Source: Nocardia amikacinitolerans NBRC 108937
Lineage (GTDB): Bacteria; Actinomycetota; Actinomycetes; Mycobacteriales; Mycobacteriaceae
Length of the DNA stretch: 64,000 nt
Assembly (NCBI RefSeq): GCF_001612615.1
Contig: NZ_BDAU01000014.1
Coordinates: 62,001 to 126,000, forward strand
Direction of reading: 5' to 3'
The translations under genes and the position numbers were made by a program. Under the pieces are notes generated by a model that worked only from the letters and a program-made list of their open reading frames with translations, was not told the origin of the DNA and did not search any database. This document shows positions 1 through 7,291 of this stretch, in pieces; the stretch's first letter is position 1; each line of letters opens with the position of its first letter.

Positions 1-1
1 A

Positions 2-997
2 GCCGTGGTGCCCACCGTGCGGATCGATCCGTCGCTCACCTTCGGCCGCGGTAGCACCGTGCTCACCGACACCGAGGCGGCGCTCGACTTCGTCGCCAAC
101 GTCTCAAAGCCGGTGCTGGACAACCGCAAGATGGTGACCGGCTTCGCCGCAAGCGGTTCCGACAAGGCCGATCCGCCCGGCCAGACCCGACCCGCCGCCG
201 ACGCCACCGCGATCACCAACGTCGTGTTCCGCTTCCCGGACGAGGCCACCGCCAAGCTCGCGGCCCGCGAACTCGAGGACGCCGACATCGGCGTCTCCGA
301 TCAAAACCGCAGGCTCGGCTCCACCAAGTACCCCGACGCCTATCTCCATTGGCGCCCAGGCGTTCCGAGCATCGGCGCCTTCCTCGCCCACCGCGAATTC
401 GTCATCTCGCTGTACGTGCAGCGGCCCCGCGCCGACAGCACCGATCTGGTGAACTGGGCGGACAAGACGTTCGCCGCCCAGGTGCCCGCGCTGGACAGGT
501 TCCAACCGACCCCGGTCGACAAGCTCGACACCCTGAAGGTGGACCCGGAGGGCCTGCTCGCCCGCGTCGCCGTCGCCGACCGCTCCGGGCACTCCCCCGA
601 TCCGGTCTCCTTCGCCATCTACAGCGGCAACCACGGCGTCCACTCCTCCGACGACCAAGCCGCCACCCAGCGCCTCATCGAGGAGACCGGCGTCGACAAG
701 ATCGCCATCGTGGACGCCAGCTCGGTGACCCGCACCCGCGACAGCGACGCCGCCCAGAAACTCCTCACCGGCCTGATCGACACCGCGGGCGACCAGTTCG
801 ACCCCGCCAACGCCCCCAACGACGTCCCCGGCGCGAAATGCTTGCAGCTCAACAGCAAAGGCGACCCCGAGCGGGAGTACAAGTACCGCTGCTACGTGCC
901 GTACAAGCGCTACGTCGGCGTGGTGACCAGCGACAAGGAGCCCGACGTCCGTCAGAAGGTCGCGGCGCAGTACGCGTTGCTGGCCAACAGCTTGTGA
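2..997 (+). CDS. Secreted lipoprotein-family protein (DUF7373-like), 5'-truncated by window edge
   Basis: The frame is open to the left edge, so the true start lies outside the window; the first visible GTG at 5 is probably internal. The protein shares with its five downstream paralogues a mid-region of the form FQPTPVDKLDTLKVDPEGLL. It also shares a C-terminal pattern of two cysteines (AKCLQL... and YRCYV), an aromatic RYVGVV strand and a terminal QKVAAQYALLA helix. The two cysteines could form a disulfide outside the cell. An HWRPGVPSIG motif ties it most closely to the sixth member (5911-7149). I recognise the family as one I associate with Nocardia lipoproteins, probably DUF7373. No biochemical function is known to me. 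Its TGA overlaps the GTG of the next gene (GTGA), so translation is probably coupled. Confidence 0.75.
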   Translation, partial: AVVPTVRIDPSLTFGRGSTVLTDTEAALDFVANVSKPVLDNRKMVTGFAASGSDKADPPGQTRPAADATAITNVVFRFPDEATAKLAARELEDADIGVSDQNRRLGSTKYPDAYLHWRPGVPSIGAFLAHREFVISLYVQRPRADSTDLVNWADKTFAAQVPALDRFQPTPVDKLDTLKVDPEGLLARVAVADRSGHSPDPVSFAIYSGNHGVHSSDDQAATQRLIEETGVDKIAIVDASSVTRTRDSDAAQKLLTGLIDTAGDQFDPANAPNDVPGAKCLQLNSKGDPEREYKYRCYVPYKRYVGVVTSDKEPDVRQKVAAQYALLANSL

Positions 998-2244
998 GCA
1001 TCGCGGACCGCAACCGCCGGAAAGAGATTCGAGCGCGGCTGTCCGTCGCCGCTGCGCTCGTCGTTCTCGCCGGTGCGGCCTCCGGCTGCGGCGCCCAGCT
1101 CGAGGGACGTGGCGTGCCAGGCATGACTCCGGTCGATCTGGCGAGTCTCACCGTCGGCCCGTTCCCTTCGGCTCCCGTCGACTACGAACCGAAACTGGAG
1201 ACCAAGGGCGACGTCTTCGCGATCGAGTCGCGGCGGTTGTTCGGCTATCTTGTCGCGCCCTACGAAGTCGACAGCGAGATGGCCGCCCTCGATACGACGC
1301 GGATCGTCGCCGCTCCTGGTTCGGCGTTCAGCGACTCGCTCGGCGTGCTGCCCGCCCAATTCGAGCCGATCGCCGAAAGCAACCGGCTGATCGCGGGCGT
1401 CGTCACCGTCCGCTCGAATCAGAAACTTCGGGCCATACGCAACATGTCGATCGCGCTGCTGAGATTTCCTTCCGACGACGCGGCCCGCTCCGCCGCAACG
1501 GAATTCGACCGCGTCATGGGCGAACTCCTACCGAACCGGCATGCCCTCGCGATTCCGGGTCATCCGGATGCCGTGGCCTCCACCGCGAACGACCAGAAGG
1601 GTTACGTGTTCGCCACCCGCGGCCCGATGGTGGTCATGGCGATGACCACGGTCCCCCAGCCCGACCCGAACGCCCTTGTGACACAACTGCGAACGATGCT
1701 CGATCTACAGCTCGACCGCTTGACCCGGTTCGAGCCAACACCGGTCGACCAGATCCTCGATCTGCCCGCCAACCCGGACGGGATCATGCGACTCGCGCTA
1801 CCGCCGCTACCGGTGAGCGGCGACGACACCGCCCGCCGCGTCCAGCCGGCCGGAATCTACGACGCCGCCGGGCAGCTGCATTTCGAGCCGCGCGCCGCCG
1901 AGTTGAAGACCGTGCTGGCGAGCGCGGGCGTCGATGTCGTCGCGCGCAGCGACGCGACGGTATACCGCACGCGCGATCTCGACTCCGCGTTCCGCCTCCA
2001 GCGTGCCCTCACCGAGCCACGCGAAGACGAGCAATCACGCGACAGTCCACCCGGCATCGCCGACGCCCAGTGCTTGCAGCGCGACACGGACGCCTTCGAC
2101 CAGTACTACGAGTACATCTGCGTCCTCGTCCACGGACGCTACGTCGCTGTGGTCGGCGGCGACGGCCTGCCCGGCGGACTGTTCGACCCGAGCCTGTATC
2201 AGCGTGCGGCCGCCCAATATTCGATCCTGGCGCGGGGTGCCTGA
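994..2244 (+). CDS. Lipoprotein, DUF7373-like, sub-family A
   Basis: The GTG at 994 was chosen because it overlaps the upstream stop and places a complete signal peptide at the N-terminus: basic residues (RNRRKEIRAR), a hydrophobic stretch (LSVAAALVVLAGA) and the lipobox ASGC. The protein has 416 residues and is expected to be lipidated and held on the outer face of the membrane. The body carries the family features FEPTPVDQILDLP, two C-terminal cysteines (AQCLQ, YICVL), HGRYVAVV and QRAAAQYSILA. It resembles the protein at 3496-4701 much more than its neighbours (shared VPQPDPNALV / VPQPDQAALA and ESNRLIAG / DNKLIAG). The A/B/C sub-family label is mine. The open frame extends far upstream of 994, but that part is a shadow of the preceding gene. 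Confidence 0.8.
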   Translation: MSIADRNRRKEIRARLSVAAALVVLAGAASGCGAQLEGRGVPGMTPVDLASLTVGPFPSAPVDYEPKLETKGDVFAIESRRLFGYLVAPYEVDSEMAALDTTRIVAAPGSAFSDSLGVLPAQFEPIAESNRLIAGVVTVRSNQKLRAIRNMSIALLRFPSDDAARSAATEFDRVMGELLPNRHALAIPGHPDAVASTANDQKGYVFATRGPMVVMAMTTVPQPDPNALVTQLRTMLDLQLDRLTRFEPTPVDQILDLPANPDGIMRLALPPLPVSGDDTARRVQPAGIYDAAGQLHFEPRAAELKTVLASAGVDVVARSDATVYRTRDLDSAFRLQRALTEPREDEQSRDSPPGIADAQCLQRDTDAFDQYYEYICVLVHGRYVAVVGGDGLPGGLFDPSLYQRAAAQYSILARGA

Positions 2245-3434
2245 TGGTCGCACGTTCCAGCGTCGCACTCGCCTTTCTCACCGTCCTGCTCGCGCTTTCC
2301 GCGGGATGCGGGTCAGAGCCCGCCGCGAGCGTCGACACGGCCGCCTTGAATCCGGGCAACTACCCGACGACGCCCCGTGACCTGTCCACGCTGCGCACCG
2401 CCGACAGCGGAGCCGTCCGCGAATCCATCCGACTCGGCAGCATCGTCCCGCTGCCCATGGATCTCGACAGTCGACTCGTCCACGGCCGCACCAACTTCGC
2501 AGGCCACCACTACACCGCCCGCAACCCACCGTTCCGCGGCAGCGGGATCAGCAACCTGGAGAACTTCGGCGAGCAGGCGCCCGGGCTGATCGCCGGATGG
2601 CACACCGGCGGCTCCCGCCGCGCCAATCGCAACTTCGGACTCGACGTGGCCATCGCGCTCCTGCGCTTCACCACACCGGAGCAGGCAACGCACGCCATGC
2701 ACGTGCTGGCGGACAAGGGAATCGAGAAGTACCCGCCCAAGCAGACCCTCGAAATCCCCGGATACCCCACCGGCCGCACCTACCTCACCGCCCACGATTC
2801 GGTGCAGTCGTGGACCGCTCGGGGCGACTACCTGCTGTGGACCTTCGTCTCCGACGGTCTCGCCACGCCGCCCGACCCGGCGCCACTGCTCGCGATCGCC
2901 AAGAAACTCTTCGACCGCCAGTTCGAGCAGTTGGACCGCTTCACCCCCACCCCTGTCGAAAAGCTCTCCGACACAACGGTCGACGCCCTGCTCGCCCGCA
3001 CCCTCGCGGCCGAACGACCCGGCACCCTGGAGGACGTGACCGGCGTCTACACCGTGCCCGCCGCCCTCCATCTCGAAAGCCGCCCCGACCTCACCCGCCG
3101 CGCCTTCGAAGACGCGGGCGTAGACCTGATCGCCTACGCGGGCACCCGCGTCTACCGCGCAAGCGATCCCGCCGCAGCGGCCCGGCTCACCGCAGCCCTC
3201 GCCGCGCAGGTCCCGCACGACTACGACCCCATCGACAGCCCACCCGGCCTACCCGACGCCCGCTGCTTCCGCGAAGACCCTGGTCCGCCGCAGAGCGCCC
3301 GCATCATCCTCGAACACCGCTGCTACTTCTCCCACGACCGCTATGTCGCCGAAGTCACCGCGAACCAACCGCAGGACCTCGCGCAGCGAGCGAGCGCCCA
3401 ATACCTGCTGCTGGCACATGGTTCGGCGGGTTGA
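2244..3434 (+). CDS. Lipoprotein, DUF7373-like, sub-family B
   Basis: The ATG at 2244 overlaps the preceding TGA by one base (TGATG). The 396-residue product begins with a classic lipoprotein signal (MVARSSVALAFLTVLLALSAGC), the lipobox being SAGC. It continues with the family pattern: ALNPGNYPTTPRDL near the mature N-terminus, FTPTPVEKLSDTTVDALLAR in the middle, and two C-terminal cysteines (DARCFRED and HRCYF) followed by DRYVAEVT and QRASAQYLLLA. Its closest relative in the array is the protein at 4698-5897 (shared GNY...PRD opening and a LIAGWHTGG / YVTGWAASA element). A short gap with a possible promoter follows, so this may be the last gene of the first transcription unit. Confidence 0.8.
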   Translation: MVARSSVALAFLTVLLALSAGCGSEPAASVDTAALNPGNYPTTPRDLSTLRTADSGAVRESIRLGSIVPLPMDLDSRLVHGRTNFAGHHYTARNPPFRGSGISNLENFGEQAPGLIAGWHTGGSRRANRNFGLDVAIALLRFTTPEQATHAMHVLADKGIEKYPPKQTLEIPGYPTGRTYLTAHDSVQSWTARGDYLLWTFVSDGLATPPDPAPLLAIAKKLFDRQFEQLDRFTPTPVEKLSDTTVDALLARTLAAERPGTLEDVTGVYTVPAALHLESRPDLTRRAFEDAGVDLIAYAGTRVYRASDPAAAARLTAALAAQVPHDYDPIDSPPGLPDARCFREDPGPPQSARIILEHRCYFSHDRYVAEVTANQPQDLAQRASAQYLLLAHGSAG

Positions 3435-3478
3435 CGTAGGATCCGGCGGGAAGTAGAGCGGTGGCATCGGTACCGATG
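3431..3478 (+). promoter_or_regulatory. Candidate promoter plus 14-bp palindromic operator
   Basis: TTGACG (3431-3436) is followed after 17 bp by TAGAGC (3454-3459), a plausible -35/-10 pair. A perfect 14-bp palindrome, CATCGGTACCGATG, lies at 3465-3478, where the transcription start would be, which is a typical repressor position. The next gene starts at 3496 behind GGGGGAGG. The palindrome is seen directly; the promoter and operator roles are inferred. Confidence 0.4.
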
Positions 3479-3495
3479 TCCGGATTGGGGGAGGC

Positions 3496-4701
3496 ATGAA
3501 AGTCCGTCGTGGTCTGTTAGGGCTGCTCGCTGTGACGGCGTCGGCGGCTATCGGCTGTTCATCGAGTATTGCGGGTTCTCCCCAACCGGGCTTGGCACCG
3601 GTGGACGTCGGTTCACTCAACACCGGCTCGTATGCGAACGAACCGACCGCGTACGAGCCGAGGATAGGCAGCGCAGCGGATGTAATGGACATCGAGGCCA
3701 GGCGGATGCTCAACTATCTGGTTCTCCCCACCGATATCGACAGCGCGCTGACGGTGATCGGCGATGTCGAACTGTTCTCGTATCCCGAGGCCCCCTTCAT
3801 CCGCAAAATCCTCCCCGACAAGTATCAACCGGTCACCGTCGACAACAAACTGATTGCCGGGGCGTACGTCTCGCGTATCAATCCCGATCTGCGCAACCGT
3901 AAGAAACTCATCGTTTCGATCCTCCGCTTCCCGACCGAGCAGGCCAGCAGGAAGGCCGCGGAGGATTTCGACCGGATCACCAACGAGGATCCGGGCCGTC
4001 ATCCCATCGCTGTCGATGGGCACCCCGATGCGAAAGCCACCTCGGCGGACGACATCACCGCGGTGTCCTTCCTCGCCAAGGGCCCTTTCGTGATGCTGAC
4101 GAATGTCGGTGTGCCGCAGCCCGATCAAGCCGCGCTGGCGAGCGTCTTCAAGAAGACCATCGACAAGCAGATCGAACTGCTCGGCCAACTGCGTCCCGCG
4201 CCGCTCGACGACATCCTCGACACCCCGCTCGACCCGGAGGGCGTCATGCGGCGTGCGGCACCGAAAGCGACGGACGGCACCGACCCGTTCTTCGTCGAGT
4301 ACGACTTCGGGCCGCTAGAGCCTTCCGGTGCGCTGCACTACGAACGCAACGCGGTGGAGATGCAGGCGGTCTTCCGAGAAAGCGGCGTCGATCTCGTCGG
4401 GAGACGTGGCGGAATCGTCTACCGGGCACGGGATCTGCCCGCCGCGATCCGACTGCAATCGGCACTGGTCCGGCTGGGCAAGAACGATGAAGAACTGAAC
4501 GCGCCGCCGGGATTGCCCGACGCGCGCTGCGTCAGACTCGACACCACCGACTCGATCAGAGACTACGACCTGTTCTGCGCGGTGGTCCACGGACGCTATG
4601 TCGGGATCGTGGTCTCGAAGGCTCGGCTCTCCGGCGCTATCGACCCTGCTCTGTACCAGCGCGCGGCGGCCCAGTACGCGATCCTGGCGAAGAGCGAGTG
4701 A
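3496..4701 (+). CDS. Lipoprotein, DUF7373-like, sub-family A (second copy)
   Basis: The ATG at 3496 follows a strong ribosome site (GGGGGAGGC). The protein has 401 residues. Its signal peptide MKVRRGLLGLLAVTASAAIGC ends in the lipobox AIGC. It matches the protein at 994-2244 along its length: PVDVGSLNTGSY opening, NKLIAGAYVSR, IVSILRFPT, VPQPDQAALASV, RPAPLDDILDTPLDPEG. The C-terminal cysteines (ARCVRL, LFCAVV) precede HGRYVGIVV and QRAAAQYAILA. It is followed by a sub-family B gene with a GTGA overlap, so the A-B order of the two preceding genes is repeated. Function is unknown. A surface-exposed, membrane-anchored role is inferred from the lipobox. Confidence 0.8.
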   Translation: MKVRRGLLGLLAVTASAAIGCSSSIAGSPQPGLAPVDVGSLNTGSYANEPTAYEPRIGSAADVMDIEARRMLNYLVLPTDIDSALTVIGDVELFSYPEAPFIRKILPDKYQPVTVDNKLIAGAYVSRINPDLRNRKKLIVSILRFPTEQASRKAAEDFDRITNEDPGRHPIAVDGHPDAKATSADDITAVSFLAKGPFVMLTNVGVPQPDQAALASVFKKTIDKQIELLGQLRPAPLDDILDTPLDPEGVMRRAAPKATDGTDPFFVEYDFGPLEPSGALHYERNAVEMQAVFRESGVDLVGRRGGIVYRARDLPAAIRLQSALVRLGKNDEELNAPPGLPDARCVRLDTTDSIRDYDLFCAVVHGRYVGIVVSKARLSGAIDPALYQRAAAQYAILAKSE

Positions 4702-5897
4702 TACCCATGCGATACCGACACAGTCTGTGCCTCGCCATTGCCGCCGTGGTCACCGCTGCTACGGGCTGCGGGCAAGACGACTCCGGACCAGCAACGCCCG
4801 CCATCGATGTCTCGGCACTGGATTCCGGCAACTACGCCTCGGTCCCTCGGGACGCGGAAACAATACGGTCGGATCAGACCGGTGCGGCATTGGAGGCCGT
4901 GCGAATCGGCGAGCATGTTCCGCTACCGGTCGAGATCGACGGCCGGTTCGCCTTCCAACGACTCGTGAACACCGACCGGAGGCTGACTCCGGACAACAAC
5001 TCGACGCCCTATTCGATCGACCGTGAGGAGCTTCCGGCGCTCCTGCAGGGCTATGTCACCGGATGGGCTGCGTCCGCCGAACGTCGCGCCATACCGGCGC
5101 CCGGTCGGTCCGTCGAGATGCAAGTGCTCCGATTCACCGACGCCAACCACGCCGACGAGGCGGCGAGGAGATTCGCCGAGCGCCAAGCGGCGAACCTCCC
5201 GGGTGAGGCGGTCAGCATCCCGGGGTTCCCCAAAGCCCGAGCCAAATGGTCACCCAGCAAGAAGTATCTCGATGCCTGGCTGACACAAGACGCACTACTG
5301 ATGTACGTGCACATGGACGATCCGCTGACCGAGCCCCCAGAGGCGGCGCCGCTCGTCGCCTTCGTGCAGAAGGCTTTCACCGACCTGGTCGACGCTCTGA
5401 AGGGCTACAGCCCGTCGCCGCTCGACAAGCTCGGCACGCTGCCGCTGGACCCGGAAGGGCTGCTCGGCCGGGCACTCCCGCTCGAGGATGGCCAGAAGCG
5501 GAAGTACGACCAATCCGTTGTGATGCCAGCACAGGCTGCGCTGCATTTCGAACGGCATCCTGGAATGACCTTGCCCGCGTTCGCGGACGCGAAAGTCGAT
5601 CTTGTCGCGTACTCCGGCGGCCGGGTGTATCGCACCGCGAACGCCGATGCAGCCGAGCGACTTCTCGCCGCATTCACGGAACTCGACGCGAGCGGTTATA
5701 CACCGATGGACGGTCCGCCGAAGCTGCCCACCGCGAAGTGCTTCGACACCAAGGACAAGAAAAGCAACTCACCGCAGTATCCGCCGGTGTGCTTCGTAAT
5801 CCACGACCGCTACGTGGCGCGGGTGACGGCAACGAACACCCAGCAGCTGCACCAGAAGGCAGCGGCACAATACAAGTTGCTGGCTTATCAGCAGTAG
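4698..5897 (+). CDS. Lipoprotein, DUF7373-like, sub-family B (second copy)
   Basis: Two starts are possible: GTG at 4698, which overlaps the preceding TGA (GTGA), or ATG at 4707, three codons later. Neither has a strong ribosome site, so coupling to the upstream gene is likely. The signal peptide RYRHSLCLAIAAVVTAATGC ends in the lipobox ATGC. The 399-residue product has ALDSGNYASVPRD, YSPSPLDKLGTLPLDPEGLLGR, two C-terminal cysteines (AKCFDT and PVCFV), HDRYVARVT and QKAAAQYKLLA. It is most like the protein at 2244-3434. The lysine-rich KDKKSN segment between the two cysteines is particular to this copy. Function is unknown. Confidence 0.78.
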   Translation: MIPMRYRHSLCLAIAAVVTAATGCGQDDSGPATPAIDVSALDSGNYASVPRDAETIRSDQTGAALEAVRIGEHVPLPVEIDGRFAFQRLVNTDRRLTPDNNSTPYSIDREELPALLQGYVTGWAASAERRAIPAPGRSVEMQVLRFTDANHADEAARRFAERQAANLPGEAVSIPGFPKARAKWSPSKKYLDAWLTQDALLMYVHMDDPLTEPPEAAPLVAFVQKAFTDLVDALKGYSPSPLDKLGTLPLDPEGLLGRALPLEDGQKRKYDQSVVMPAQAALHFERHPGMTLPAFADAKVDLVAYSGGRVYRTANADAAERLLAAFTELDASGYTPMDGPPKLPTAKCFDTKDKKSNSPQYPPVCFVIHDRYVARVTATNTQQLHQKAAAQYKLLAYQQ

Positions 5898-5910
5898 CCG
5901 AGAGGCAGAG

Positions 5911-7149
5911 ATGAAGCTCGCAAAGAAATCGTTTTCGACCCGCGCCGGCGCAGCGCTGTCGCTGGCCGTCGCTTTGGCGCTAGGGCTGGGGGCCTGCGGG
6001 TCTGTGGTATCCGGAACGGCACAGCAGATTCAGCCGGACGTTTCGAAACTCGATGTCGGCAACTACGCGACTCAACCACGCACCGTCGGAAATGCGAAGA
6101 ACGACAAGCAGGCTCGCTCACGCGAATCGCAGCGGCTTGGCGATTTCGTTGCCCTGCCTTACGAGGCGGATCCGTCCTATGTCGAGGACGTCTGGTACCT
6201 CCGACCGCACATCGTGCTGAATCGCAAGACACTGGGCAACCTGGTTATCAACGACACCTTCGACGACGTCGCCAAGGACCTGGTCGCGGGCTGGGTCAAC
6301 GCGTGGTCCACCGGCGGACCGAGCGAGGCGCCGCGGCGCACGATGAACGTCGCTGTCTTGATGTTCCCCGACGCGAACACCGCGAAGTCGGTCGGGCCGA
6401 CGCTGGAACACGACGACTTCACCTACAACCGAGACAACGAGCCGGTCTCGATCACCAAACACCCCAACACGGCCGCACATTGGCGCCCCGGCGTCTCCTC
6501 GATCGGCTCGTGGACGGTACACGACCGCTACGTCATCTTCATCAAGGTCGTCGACGACACGTCCGGTCCCGAGCTACCCGCGTTGGTCTCGCAAGTCGAG
6601 CGGATGCTCGACGTCCAGATTCCGCTACTGGACAAGTTCCAGCCGACGCCCAGCGCCGAGCTCGCTCGGATCCCGCTCGATCCCAGCGGCCTGCTCGGGC
6701 GCACACTGCCGAGCAACCCCACCGCGCCGTTCCGGCCGGAGCCAGACGGTGTCTACACGGGTCGCGGCGCGCTCTCGTTGTTCCAACAGCCAACGCCGGA
6801 GACGCTGCCGCTGTTGCAACGCGGCGAAGTAGACCTCGTCAGCTACGGCGACGCGGTGGTGTTCCGAAGCAAGTCCGCGAAGGGCGCCGAAGCGCTGTGG
6901 CGCGAGTGGCAACCGTCCAAAGACATGCCCGCCAACCAAAAGCTCATCGGTTCGCCGACCGGCCTCGACGGGAACGTGGAGTGCTTCACCGAGTACTTCG
7001 AGAATTCCGGCAACCAGCAGGACCCGAAAGTCTCCGGAAACCTGTGCGTCCTTCAGTTCGGCCGCTACGTCGTGCAGGCACGAAGCTTGCACCCCCAGGA
7101 CCTTTTCCAACGTATTTCCGCCCAATACGCCCTGCTGACAACGGGATGA
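5911..7149 (+). CDS. Lipoprotein, DUF7373-like, sub-family C
   Basis: The ATG at 5911 lies 13 bp after the upstream stop with a GAGAGGCAG ribosome site. The signal peptide has a basic start (MKLAKKSFSTR), a long hydrophobic core (AALSLAVALALGLGAC) and the lipobox LGAC. The 412-residue product has the array signature SKLDVGNYATQPR, FQPTPSAELARIPLDPSGLLGR, two C-terminal cysteines (VECFTEYF and NLCVLQ), FGRYVVQAR and QRISAQYALL. HWRPGVSSIGSWTVHDRYVIF matches the first gene of the window, so the array is bracketed by sub-family C copies. The C-terminal segment between the cysteines is longer than in the other members. Function is unknown. Confidence 0.8.
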   Translation: MKLAKKSFSTRAGAALSLAVALALGLGACGSVVSGTAQQIQPDVSKLDVGNYATQPRTVGNAKNDKQARSRESQRLGDFVALPYEADPSYVEDVWYLRPHIVLNRKTLGNLVINDTFDDVAKDLVAGWVNAWSTGGPSEAPRRTMNVAVLMFPDANTAKSVGPTLEHDDFTYNRDNEPVSITKHPNTAAHWRPGVSSIGSWTVHDRYVIFIKVVDDTSGPELPALVSQVERMLDVQIPLLDKFQPTPSAELARIPLDPSGLLGRTLPSNPTAPFRPEPDGVYTGRGALSLFQQPTPETLPLLQRGEVDLVSYGDAVVFRSKSAKGAEALWREWQPSKDMPANQKLIGSPTGLDGNVECFTEYFENSGNQQDPKVSGNLCVLQFGRYVVQARSLHPQDLFQRISAQYALLTTG

Positions 7150-7230
7150 CGGGGCAGGCGCCGCGCTCGGCCGATACCTCGTTCGCGGAAGCGATCACTC
7201 GTGATGCGAGTCGATCGGCCGGGCGGTGCT

Positions 7231-7239
7231 TGCTAGATT
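7231..7239 (+). promoter_or_regulatory. Extended -10 promoter candidate for the kinase gene
   Basis: TGCTAGATT combines an extended -10 TG and a TAGATT hexamer. No clear -35 is seen. A transcription start near 7246 would exclude the upstream in-frame start at 7226 and fits the ATG at 7292. Confidence 0.35.
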
Positions 7240-7291
7240 CTTCCGGAAGGCTCGTGGAACCGGGCGTTCGAGATCGTCGAGGGAGGACCGA

